Positions 54,313-61,841 of a stretch of DNA of 64,000 nt are shown one piece after another. Source of the DNA: Pseudomonadaceae bacterium (GTDB lineage Bacteria; Pseudomonadota; Gammaproteobacteria; Pseudomonadales; Azotimanducaceae); NCBI GenBank assembly GCA_024743175.1, contig JANSXA010000003.1:496001-560000 (forward strand), written 5' to 3'. Both the position numbers and the translations under genes were made by a program. The notes beneath the pieces are model-generated. The model worked only from the letters and a program-made list of their open reading frames with translations. It searched no databases and was not told the DNA's origin. How positions within the stretch are numbered: the stretch's first letter is position 1; each line of letters begins with the position of its first letter.

Positions 54313-54323
54313 CAGGTTGGCCT

Positions 54324-54704
54324 GTGAGGGCATGTACCCAGTGTGGCAAGTGCTGTGAGATATATGGCGCTGGCTTGACGGCAACCGCTGACGAAATTGC
54401 CTGGTGGGAAACATTCCGACCCGGGATAGCACGTTACGTTTCCAACGGTGTGCTCTGGGTAGATCCTGTCAGCCAGCAGCGGCTGGCAAGCTGTCCCTGG
54501 CTCACAGACAATAAAAGCGAGGGCACGTTTGGTTGCTCCATTTATCCGGATCGCCCGGAGGACTGCCGGCATTACCCGGTGACGCTGTCTGAAATGGCGC
54601 GTGACGGTTGTGAGATGTTGGAAAGCAGCGATCTGAAGCACCCACAAAAGAGTCAGCAGGCGCTGGATGTGCTGATGATTGATTCGCGACCACCGTTGGC
54701 ATGA
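54324..54704 (+). CDS. YkgJ-type cysteine cluster protein
   Basis: A 126-residue protein with the CxxCGKCC-type motif (ACTQCGKCCEIYG) at its N-terminus, then CPWL, FGCSIYPDRPEDCRHYP; these eight or so Cys residues form the putative zinc/iron-chelating cluster of the YkgJ family. Function is unknown; metal binding is inferred from the pattern. The open frame begins with ATG at 54282, inside the preceding gene; GTG at 54324, 11 bases beyond that gene's stop and preceded by GCAGG, avoids the overlap. The PhyH/TauD-type dioxygenase gene follows after 37 bp on the same strand. Confidence 0.82.
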   Translation: MRACTQCGKCCEIYGAGLTATADEIAWWETFRPGIARYVSNGVLWVDPVSQQRLASCPWLTDNKSEGTFGCSIYPDRPEDCRHYPVTLSEMARDGCEMLESSDLKHPQKSQQALDVLMIDSRPPLA

Positions 54705-54741
54705 CCCTTTGCAAAGACACAGTCAACAACAGAGATAAGCG

Positions 54742-55578
54742 ATGAGTAAGGCAGCGCGAAGATCGGTAGAGAGTATTACACCCTCCCTGGGTGGGGAAGT
54801 CAGCGGTATAGATCTGTCCTGTATCAGTGCTGATGAAGAAGCCTTTATCAGACAGGCGTTCAAAGATCGCCTGGTACTTGTTTTCCGCGATCAACACCTT
54901 ACACGGGAACAGCACAAAAACTTTGGCCGTCTGTTTGGCGAACTGCACCTGCATCCAGCCAAAACCCATCTGGGTATGCGCGGCGATCCGGAAATTTTCG
55001 ACATAAAAATCACTGCAAAAACCAAGGTCGCAAACGGCGAAGCCTGGCATACCGACCTGTCCTGTGAAGTAATTCCGCCAATGGCATCCGCCCTGTATAT
55101 CACCGAGGTACCGCCCAGTGGCGGGGGTGATACGCTGTTTGCCAATATGCAGGATGCGTTTGCAACTTTGTCAGAACCAATGCAGGTCTTTCTCAGAGGG
55201 CTAACCGCTTTTCATAGTGGTTATAAAGATCTGAAAGCTTATGGCGTTGTACCCAAACCCGGACAACACTACCCAACCGCTTCCCATCCCGTGGTACCCA
55301 TACATCCGGATACCGGCAAACCGGTGTTGTTTGTCAATGAACCCTTTACCGAATCAATCAACGAGCTGCAGCCGGCGGAAAGCATCGCTCTCCTGAACAT
55401 GTTGTATCGACACATTGAGACCAGCACGCGGTTTCACTGCCGAATTAAATGGCAGCCCAATACCCTGGTGTTGTGGGATAACCGCGCGGTTCATCATCAC
55501 GCCGTGTGGGACTATTATCCCGAGGTCCGCATTGGTGAGCGCGTGACCGTAAAAGCATCGCAGCCTCCCACTTGTTAA
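54742..55578 (+). CDS. TauD/TfdA family dioxygenase
   Basis: A 278-residue Fe(II)/2-oxoglutarate dioxygenase of the TauD/TfdA family. The iron motif HTDLSCE (His-x-Asp), the distal His in NRAVHHHAVWDYYP with the following Arg for 2-oxoglutarate, and the N-terminal VESITPSLGGEVSGIDLS are all present. Typical members hydroxylate taurine, alkylsulfates, 2,4-D-type herbicides or related acids so that they fall apart. No substrate can be chosen. ATG lies 37 bp after the YkgJ-type stop. The gene overlaps the TTG start of the copper ATPase by seven bases, so they are translated from one mRNA. Confidence 0.9.
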   Translation: MSKAARRSVESITPSLGGEVSGIDLSCISADEEAFIRQAFKDRLVLVFRDQHLTREQHKNFGRLFGELHLHPAKTHLGMRGDPEIFDIKITAKTKVANGEAWHTDLSCEVIPPMASALYITEVPPSGGGDTLFANMQDAFATLSEPMQVFLRGLTAFHSGYKDLKAYGVVPKPGQHYPTASHPVVPIHPDTGKPVLFVNEPFTESINELQPAESIALLNMLYRHIETSTRFHCRIKWQPNTLVLWDNRAVHHHAVWDYYPEVRIGERVTVKASQPPTC

Positions 55579-57845
55579 CAGACGCTACAGGATCCACCGC
55601 ACCACAGCAGCATGTGGAGCTCGATATTGTCGGCATGCATTGTGCGTCCTGTACGGCCCGTGTTGAAGATGCGCTCCTGGCGCTACCCGGCGTATCTGAT
55701 GCGCGGGTGAATTTAGCAAACGAGCGCGCCTACTGTTCGGTCGCGCCCACCCTTACCCACGCAGACCTTGCTCAGGTTATTGAGCGGGCAGGTTTTGCAG
55801 TGGTATCAGCTGACGAGGAGGTGGGCCACGAACAGAGCAATACTGCAAACGAAATCCGGCGCACGCTGCGCGCAGCAATCATTGCCGGCCTGCTGAGCGC
55901 GCCGGTTTTTTTCCTCGAAATGGGTGGCCATGTCTATCCGCCAATGCAGGCCTGGCTCGCGGCCTATCTGCCTGCACCGTTCAATTATCTGCTGCAGGCC
56001 GTATTGATCTCCATGGTTCTAATCTGGCCGGGCAGGGTGTTCTTTTCTGCCGGACTCGCCGCGGTGGCCCGCTTGACGCCAGACATGAATTCGCTGGTGG
56101 CTCTGGGTACAGGCGCTGCATGGCTGTACTCCATGTGTGTGCTGATTTTTCCAGAATGGTTCCCTGAAGGTACCCGTCACGTTTACTTCGAGTCTGCTGG
56201 AGTGGTGGTTACTCTGGTTTTGCTGGGGCGCTTTTTTGAAAGCAAAGCGAAGTACCAGGCTGGTTCTGCGGTACGCGCGATGCTGAATCTGCAGCCCGAT
56301 TCCGCATTGATGTGGCACGAGGACGGCTATGTGACCACTGCCATCAAGGCGATTCCGGTGGGTGCAAAGGTTTTAGTGAAACCAGGCGAAACCATCGCCG
56401 TGGATGGTACGGTGGTTGAAGGTTCGTCTTTTGTGAACGAAGCCATGTTCACTGGTGAGCCTCTGCCGGTTGCCAAACATGCGGGTGACGTTGTAACGGG
56501 CGGCACCTTAAATACAAATGGCTCGTTAGTTGTGACTGCCACGCGGACCGGCGCAGACACAGCACTGGCAAAAATAGTTGCAGCCGTGGAATACGCCCAG
56601 GCCGCGAAGCTTCCCATTCAGGGTTTTACAGACCGCGTTGTGCAGTGGTTTGTGCCTGTTGTGCTGATTATTGCACTGCTGACGTTTGGTTTGTGGCTCA
56701 CCCTGGCGGGCCCTGAGGCAATTGATCTGGCGCTGCTAAGCGCTGTGGCAGTGCTGATTGTGGCCTGTCCTTGCGCCCTGGGGCTGGCTACGCCGACATC
56801 TATTCTCGTGGGTACCGGGATTGCCGCAAAACGCGGGATAGTCTTTCGGCACGGTGACGCTCTGCAGATTCTGAATGAAGTGGACATTGTATCCTTCGAT
56901 AAGACCGGGACGTTGACGCTGGGCCAACCAAGATTGATTGAGCTGGCCGTCACAGATGATTGGGACAGCACGGAGATTCTGGGTATGGCGGCAGCTGTAG
57001 AGCAATCTTCGGAACATCCTCTGGGCCAGAGTGTTGTTGAAGCAGCACAGGCACATGGCCTGGTTTTATCGGCGGTGAAAGACTTTGTGGCGCAGCCCGG
57101 TTATGGCGTGTCCGGTCTGGTTGCCGGACGGCAGGTTGTTGTGGGGTCCCGGCGCATGCTCGAGCAGGCAGGCATTGATACAAACCCCCTTGATAAAAAA
57201 TCGACTGACCTTGCCGGGCTTGGCTATTCAGTACTCTGGGTTGCCGTTGATGCCCGTCTGGCGGCGGTGATTGCAGTCAGCGATACGCTTAAGGACAGCG
57301 CGGCGGCGATGCTACATGAACTGGCTCGCGACAATCGCAGAATGATAGTACTCAGTGGTGACAACCTGGCTGCTGTGCAGAGTGTTGCGGCGCAACTTGA
57401 TATCACCGAGGTTCATGCTGACCTGTTGCCCAGAGATAAAGTGGCAGTTCTGTCGGACCTGCAGTCGCAAGGTTATCGGGTTGCCTTTGTCGGCGACGGT
57501 ATAAACGATGCACCTGCTCTGGCCCAGGCGGATGTCGGTATAGCCCTGGGCGTAGGCACCGATGTTGCCATAGAAAGCGCGGACGTTGTGGTGTCGGGAG
57601 AAGGATTGCAGGGTGTCGCCGAAGCTTTTGCGGTGAGTCAGTCCGTTATGACTAATATCAAACAGAATCTATTCTGGGCCTTTATTTACAATCTGCTGTT
57701 GATCCCGGTGGCGGCGGGGTTGTTCTACCCCTTTACCGGCGTACAGCTTTCGCCGATGCTGGCTGCGTTTGCAATGGCGTTGTCGAGTCTGTTTGTTGTC
57801 TCCAACGCTTTGCGACTGAATTACATGAGGCTGTTCCCAACCTAG
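55572..57845 (+). CDS. copA: Copper-translocating P-type ATPase
   Basis: A P1B-type ATPase of 757 residues that exports Cu(I) from the cytoplasm. One N-terminal heavy-metal domain has GMHCASC (Cys24, Cys27). The membrane copper motif is ACPCALGLATP (Cys399-Pro-Cys401), the phosphorylated Asp443 is in DKTGTLTLG, the HP motif is SSEHPLGQ, and GDGINDAPALAQADVGIALG is the hinge block. The CPC and the single GMxCxxC domain support copper over zinc or cadmium. TTG start overlaps the TauD gene; no strong ribosome-binding site is seen. A terminator follows. No CueR-type regulator or chaperone gene is in the window. Confidence 0.93.
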   Translation: MLTDATGSTAPQQHVELDIVGMHCASCTARVEDALLALPGVSDARVNLANERAYCSVAPTLTHADLAQVIERAGFAVVSADEEVGHEQSNTANEIRRTLRAAIIAGLLSAPVFFLEMGGHVYPPMQAWLAAYLPAPFNYLLQAVLISMVLIWPGRVFFSAGLAAVARLTPDMNSLVALGTGAAWLYSMCVLIFPEWFPEGTRHVYFESAGVVVTLVLLGRFFESKAKYQAGSAVRAMLNLQPDSALMWHEDGYVTTAIKAIPVGAKVLVKPGETIAVDGTVVEGSSFVNEAMFTGEPLPVAKHAGDVVTGGTLNTNGSLVVTATRTGADTALAKIVAAVEYAQAAKLPIQGFTDRVVQWFVPVVLIIALLTFGLWLTLAGPEAIDLALLSAVAVLIVACPCALGLATPTSILVGTGIAAKRGIVFRHGDALQILNEVDIVSFDKTGTLTLGQPRLIELAVTDDWDSTEILGMAAAVEQSSEHPLGQSVVEAAQAHGLVLSAVKDFVAQPGYGVSGLVAGRQVVVGSRRMLEQAGIDTNPLDKKSTDLAGLGYSVLWVAVDARLAAVIAVSDTLKDSAAAMLHELARDNRRMIVLSGDNLAAVQSVAAQLDITEVHADLLPRDKVAVLSDLQSQGYRVAFVGDGINDAPALAQADVGIALGVGTDVAIESADVVVSGEGLQGVAEAFAVSQSVMTNIKQNLFWAFIYNLLLIPVAAGLFYPFTGVQLSPMLAAFAMALSSLFVVSNALRLNYMRLFPT

Positions 57846-57847
57846 CC

Positions 57848-57871
57848 CGACCCAGCTGAACGGGTCGTTTT
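57848..57871 (+). terminator. Rho-independent terminator after the copper ATPase gene
   Basis: Stem CGACCC (57848-57853) with GGGTCG (57862-57867), loop of eight bases, followed by four T (57868-57871). It starts three bases after the copA stop. The T-run is short. Confidence 0.55.
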
Positions 57872-57895
57872 GCGCAACCAGCTCCGGTCCCGTTG

Positions 57896-58540
57896 TCAGT
57901 TGATCAGTACCGGCGCTTCACCGATATGACTTTCACGGTCGAGCGCATCGACGACAAAGTCAGCCACGTTGGCCCTGGAAATGATACCGTTGCGCCAGCT
58001 GTCCGCGTCGACAAGAATTTTATAGGCTTTCTGCTCACCGTTGGTCAGAACCCCGGGCCGGACAATTGTCCACGCCAGCTGGCTGGATTTGATTGCTGCT
58101 TCCTGCAGTGATTTGTCGGCGTAAGCCCGACCAAAAACCAGATTGAAACCCAGCCGTTGTAAGGGATGAATGGCGTCAATACTGTCCCCGGCGCCGAATC
58201 CCGTGACGCAGACCAATCGTTTCACCTGCTGTTGCTGCATCTGTTCAAGGACCACGTCCGTCGCGGAAGAAAACAGCGTAATAGGTCCAGTAAACAACTG
58301 AAGGTTGAAGGGCACCCCCAGGCTCAGCACAACGGCATCCTGGTCGTGCAGGGCGGGCGCCAGGTCGTCAGCGATTAACGCATCACCGTCTGTTTTTGTC
58401 AGATTTTGGTGGCTGTAATCGAGCTCGGAAGCGTGACGGGAGAACGCTGTCACTGCCCAGCCTTTTGCGCAGGCGGCTTTTACCGTGGCAAGGCCAATGC
58501 CACGGCTTGCCCCTATAACTAGTATTCTTTTTCCGGACAT
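57896..58540 (-). CDS. NAD(P)H-binding atypical SDR protein
   Basis: A 214-residue NAD(P)-binding protein of the atypical SDR/NmrA-like group. The dinucleotide motif is ILVIGASRGIGLATVKAA (residues 6-23), AVVLSLGVPFNL follows strand 4, and KRLVCVTGFGAGDS is the typical strand-5 block. There is no clear catalytic Tyr-x-x-x-Lys, so it may be a reductase of flavins/biliverdin type or a redox sensor. It is convergent with copA and divergent from the outer-membrane protein gene. Specific role not assignable. Confidence 0.85.
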   Translation of the reverse strand: MSGKRILVIGASRGIGLATVKAACAKGWAVTAFSRHASELDYSHQNLTKTDGDALIADDLAPALHDQDAVVLSLGVPFNLQLFTGPITLFSSATDVVLEQMQQQQVKRLVCVTGFGAGDSIDAIHPLQRLGFNLVFGRAYADKSLQEAAIKSSQLAWTIVRPGVLTNGEQKAYKILVDADSWRNGIISRANVADFVVDALDRESHIGEAPVLIN

Positions 58541-58746
58541 ATATGCTCGCTGTTTTTGATTCTGTCATTCTCCAATGCTCACGGTGAATAGCCCGTGAAG
58601 TAGAAACGTTGAATTAAGCGCAGCTTTTTTCGAACTCAAGCCGCATGCCAAGCGAATAGAAGCAGGCATCATTGGGTATATAGTCCGGATTTTGAAACCG
58701 TTAAAACCGTTCGGGTTTTCAGTGCCCGAGTCAGAGAGGTATCTTT

Positions 58747-59490
58747 TTGAACGCATCAATCGGCCATTCAAGGCTACTGTTTTTCCCGGCGTTGTTGATG
58801 TTGGCGACGCTACCACAGGTAGTTTGGGCCAATACCAGTGGCGTCTTCAGCCCAGACGTCAAAGCCGGTGACCGCATGTGGGAATATCGCACCAGCTTCG
58901 AACCCAATGACGGGGGCGTGGAAGATGTTTTTTCCCACCGTCTGCATTATCAGCACGCCCTGAACGATCAGTCACGGCTGCGGTTGATTGGGCTGCAGAG
59001 TGACAATGGGGGCGATCTCGAATTCCGCTACATGCGGGTGGAGTATCAGTATCAATACCTCGAAGATGAAGATGCAGGGTGGGACAGTGCGCTGCGATTC
59101 GAGCTGCAGATTGCCGAGGGAGACGATCTTCCGCATCGTTTCCGCGTGGCCTGGACGGGTAAAGTTGATGTGACCGATCGTTGGCAGTTACGCGCTAACC
59201 TGATTACCGGACGCGAGTTCCACAGTGGCGCAGACAGCGGGCTATCAGTGGAGACACGCTGGCAGGCAACCTATGCTGTGGGTGGCGGCACACGGTTTGG
59301 CATCGAGGCATTCAACGACCTGAACACAACCGATGATTTTGGTGGTTTTAACGAACAGGAACACCAGGCGGGCCCGATTGTGAAGATGCGTCTGGGCAGG
59401 GGCTGGAGTTTAGATTTCAGTTACCTGTTTGGTCTTTCCGATGATGCGCCGGACGAAAACCTGCGTATGCATCTGAAATACAGCTTGTAA
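58747..59490 (+). CDS. Probable outer-membrane or secreted beta-rich protein of unknown function
   Basis: A 247-residue exported protein. A signal peptide (LLFFPALLMLATLPQVVWA) is followed by a sequence with alternating polar and aromatic residues (FRYMRVEYQYQYLEDED, GWDSALRFELQIAEG, RWQLRANLITGREF, GWSLDFSYLFGLS) that fits a small beta-barrel, ending with Leu after an aromatic strand (HLKYSL). It starts with TTG, preceded by GAGAGG. No homologue is recognised. It is 121 bp upstream of the nucleoside transporter gene on the same strand. Confidence 0.72.
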   Translation: MNASIGHSRLLFFPALLMLATLPQVVWANTSGVFSPDVKAGDRMWEYRTSFEPNDGGVEDVFSHRLHYQHALNDQSRLRLIGLQSDNGGDLEFRYMRVEYQYQYLEDEDAGWDSALRFELQIAEGDDLPHRFRVAWTGKVDVTDRWQLRANLITGREFHSGADSGLSVETRWQATYAVGGGTRFGIEAFNDLNTTDDFGGFNEQEHQAGPIVKMRLGRGWSLDFSYLFGLSDDAPDENLRMHLKYSL

Positions 59491-59611
59491 CGTAACCCAC
59501 CGGGCAGGTTGCGGAAAGAGACCCTGACTGGTGGTCCCCGCATATCGGTGATAGGGTCTGCGCAGGTTGCACGTAGAAGGCGACCCCCTCCGAGCTTGAG
59601 AGACCCTGCAC

Positions 59612-60844
59612 ATGTTTACAGCTTTAATCTGTCTGGTTGGCGCCGCCGTATTGGTGGGTCTGGCGTTTCTGTTTTCCCTGGATCGTACTCGTATAAACTG
59701 GCGCACGGTGCTGCTGGCCCTGGCAATGCAGGCCAGTCTCGGTGCGTTGGTGTTGTATGTACCACTTGGCCAGGCGGTGCTCGCAGCGATGACAACCGGG
59801 GTCAGCGCAATTCTGGACTATGCTAAAGATGGCATTACCTTTGTGTTCGGCGATGTGGGTTCCGGCAAGCTGGGGTTTGTGTTTGCGTTCCAGGTGCTGC
59901 CAGCCATCATATTCTTCTCGTCGCTGATTTCTGTCCTGTATTACACCGGCGTCATGCGCTGGGTTGTGATGGTGATTGGCGGGCTTTTTCGCAGCGTGTT
60001 ACGCATCAGCGCGCCTGAATCACTCTCTGCAGCTGCAAACATTTTCATGGGACAGACTGAAGCGCCCATCGCGGTTCGGCCTTTTCTGGTACAGATGACG
60101 CGCTCAGAATTGTTTGCCGTCATGGTCGGTGGTCTTGCAACGGTAGCCGGCGCTACGATGGCGGGTTATTCCGCTCTGGGCGTGGAACTGAAATATCTGA
60201 TTGCTGCCAGTTTTATGGCCGCCCCCGGCGGTATAGCCATGGCCAAGATATTTGTACCCGAGCAGCCTGATGCAAAACTGGTGAATGATGTGGGTGAGCT
60301 AGGCAGCAGTGAAGAAGATCCAGCCAATATTTTTGACGCGGCGGCCAAAGGTGCCACCAGTGGTTTGATGTTAGCCGCCAATGTGGGCGCCATGCTCATC
60401 GCGTTTATTGCTCTGATTGCGCTGGCGAATGGTGTCTTCGGTTGGGTCGGCGGGCTTGTTGGCTTTCCCGAGCTCAGTCTTGAACTGGTGTTGGGCTACC
60501 TGTTCGCCCCGATTGCATTTCTGATCGGGGTCCCCTGGGCAGAGGCTGTGCAGGCAGGCAGCTTTATCGGGCAGAAACTGGTGTTGAATGAGTTTGTTGC
60601 CTACGTGAATCTGGTCTCCGATGGTGCAAATCTATCCGCACACACGACGGCTGTGGTCACTTTTGCCTTGTGTGGCTTTGCAAATTTTTCCTCCATCGCT
60701 ATCCTGCTTGGCGGCATTGGTTCCATGGCGCCGGAAAGGCGCCCTGAAATTGCTCAGCTGGGTGTGCGTGCGTTACTTGCCGCGTCGCTGGCAAACCTGA
60801 TGAGCGCCGCCATTGCGAGCTTTTTTCTGTTACTGGGTAGTTGA
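59612..60844 (+). CDS. Concentrative nucleoside transporter (NupC/CNT family)
   Basis: A membrane transporter of 410 residues that imports nucleosides with a cation gradient. Several CNT blocks are visible: [27 protein letters not shown], the signature [13 protein letters not shown], the gate region [31 protein letters not shown] and the C-terminal [18 protein letters not shown]. About nine to ten helices are predicted. The start is ATG after GAGAG. The 2-oxoglutarate oxygenase gene starts three bases beyond its stop, so they are surely co-transcribed and the oxygenase may act on the imported compound. Confidence 0.94.
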   Translation: MFTALICLVGAAVLVGLAFLFSLDRTRINWRTVLLALAMQASLGALVLYVPLGQAVLAAMTTGVSAILDYAKDGITFVFGDVGSGKLGFVFAFQVLPAIIFFSSLISVLYYTGVMRWVVMVIGGLFRSVLRISAPESLSAAANIFMGQTEAPIAVRPFLVQMTRSELFAVMVGGLATVAGATMAGYSALGVELKYLIAASFMAAPGGIAMAKIFVPEQPDAKLVNDVGELGSSEEDPANIFDAAAKGATSGLMLAANVGAMLIAFIALIALANGVFGWVGGLVGFPELSLELVLGYLFAPIAFLIGVPWAEAVQAGSFIGQKLVLNEFVAYVNLVSDGANLSAHTTAVVTFALCGFANFSSIAILLGGIGSMAPERRPEIAQLGVRALLAASLANLMSAAIASFFLLLGS

Positions 60845-60847
60845 ACG

Positions 60848-61774
60848 ATGCGCGTACCAACCATCAGCATAAAAAATTTTCCCGATGACCCGGTGTTTGT
60901 AGAAGCCCTGGGCGGTGCTTACGAGTCCTGCGGATTCTGTGGTATTTCGGAACACGGCATCAGTGAAGTTGTCATTGAGGATGCGTACTCGGTATTGCGG
61001 GAGTTCTTTGCGTTGCCTGCTGAAGTGAAGGGCCGTTATCAGACCGGTACCGCTGGGGCGCGAGGCTATACCGGCTTCGGTATTGAAACTGCAAAAGACA
61101 GCAGCCACCCTGACTTAAAAGAATTCTGGCAGGTGGGGCGTGAGGTGGCTCCAGGTGCGGCAGGTCACGATGCGCTGCTACCTAATGTCTGGCCCCAAGA
61201 GGTGCCTGAGTTTCAAACTAAACTCTATCGCCTGTATGAAGCGCTCGAAGGTCTGGGTAATCGTGTGCTGGACGCGCTGGCACTTTATCTGAATCTGTCG
61301 CCAGGCTATTTTCGTGACAAAGTGTCCCACGGTAATTCAATTTTACGACCTTTACACTACCCGCCGATAGCGCAACAGGACACGCCGTCACTGCGATCTG
61401 CCGCGCATGAAGATATTAATCTGATCACGTTGCTGGTGGGGTCTGAAGAGCCCGGTCTGGAAGTGCTGTCGCGAGACGGTCAATGGGTGCCGATAAATAT
61501 GCAACCCGGGACAATTGTGGTGAATATCGGTGACATGATGCAGCGATTGACTAATCATGTCTTACCTTCCACCACACATCGCGTGGTGAACTCGCCAGAA
61601 GCCTACTCGGGTGGCAGTCGATACTCCATCCCGTTTTTCCTGCATCCCAACCCGGAATTCGAGATTGCCACGCTGCCCGGGTGTATCTCTGAGACTAATC
61701 CGAATCGTTATCCTGAACCGATTCTGGCGGATGACTATCTGAAGCAGCGCCTGGTGGAAATTGGCCTGATGTAA
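60848..61774 (+). CDS. Isopenicillin N synthase-type 2-oxoglutarate/Fe(II) oxygenase
   Basis: A 308-residue oxygenase of the IPNS/thymine-7-hydroxylase-like group. The N-terminal DIOX_N region (YESCGFCGISEHGISEVVIEDAY) is followed by the core: iron-binding His and Asp in RSAAHEDINLITLL, distal His in PSTTHRVVNS, and Arg-x-Ser in GSRYSIPFFLHP for 2-oxoglutarate. The gene follows the nucleoside transporter by three bases. Because fungal thymine hydroxylase and deoxyribonucleoside hydroxylase have the same fold, oxidation of a nucleoside or base is a reasonable inference. A minus-strand terminator lies just after its stop. Confidence 0.92.
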   Translation: MRVPTISIKNFPDDPVFVEALGGAYESCGFCGISEHGISEVVIEDAYSVLREFFALPAEVKGRYQTGTAGARGYTGFGIETAKDSSHPDLKEFWQVGREVAPGAAGHDALLPNVWPQEVPEFQTKLYRLYEALEGLGNRVLDALALYLNLSPGYFRDKVSHGNSILRPLHYPPIAQQDTPSLRSAAHEDINLITLLVGSEEPGLEVLSRDGQWVPINMQPGTIVVNIGDMMQRLTNHVLPSTTHRVVNSPEAYSGGSRYSIPFFLHPNPEFEIATLPGCISETNPNRYPEPILADDYLKQRLVEIGLM

Positions 61775-61801
61775 AAAAACCCCGCCGGAGGTGGCGGGGT
61801 T
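61773..61801 (-). terminator. Rho-independent terminator of the PhoX gene
   Basis: A 9-bp stem (AACCCCGCC 61778-61786 with GGCGGGGTT 61793-61801) and 6-nt loop. Seven A at 61773-61779 give a T-run on the minus strand. It lies 40 bases past the PhoX stop and touches the stop codon of the convergent oxygenase gene. Confidence 0.82.
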
Positions 61802-61841
61802 GAAAGGTCGGGCAAACGCCCGGGGCTATCGAACTGTTGGC

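Noticed and set aside
54502-55050. A 182-residue minus-strand frame across the YkgJ-type and TauD genes
   Set aside because: It spans two well-supported opposite-strand genes and has no domain signature.
58700-58740. AAAACC/GGTTTT hairpin and AACCGTT repeats before the beta-rich protein gene
   Set aside because: AT-rich short stem without T-run; could arise by chance and I see no supporting context.
58565-58816. An 83-residue minus-strand frame in the spacer before the beta-rich protein
   Set aside because: It overlaps the signal peptide region of the real plus-strand gene, has no ribosome-binding site and no recognisable features.
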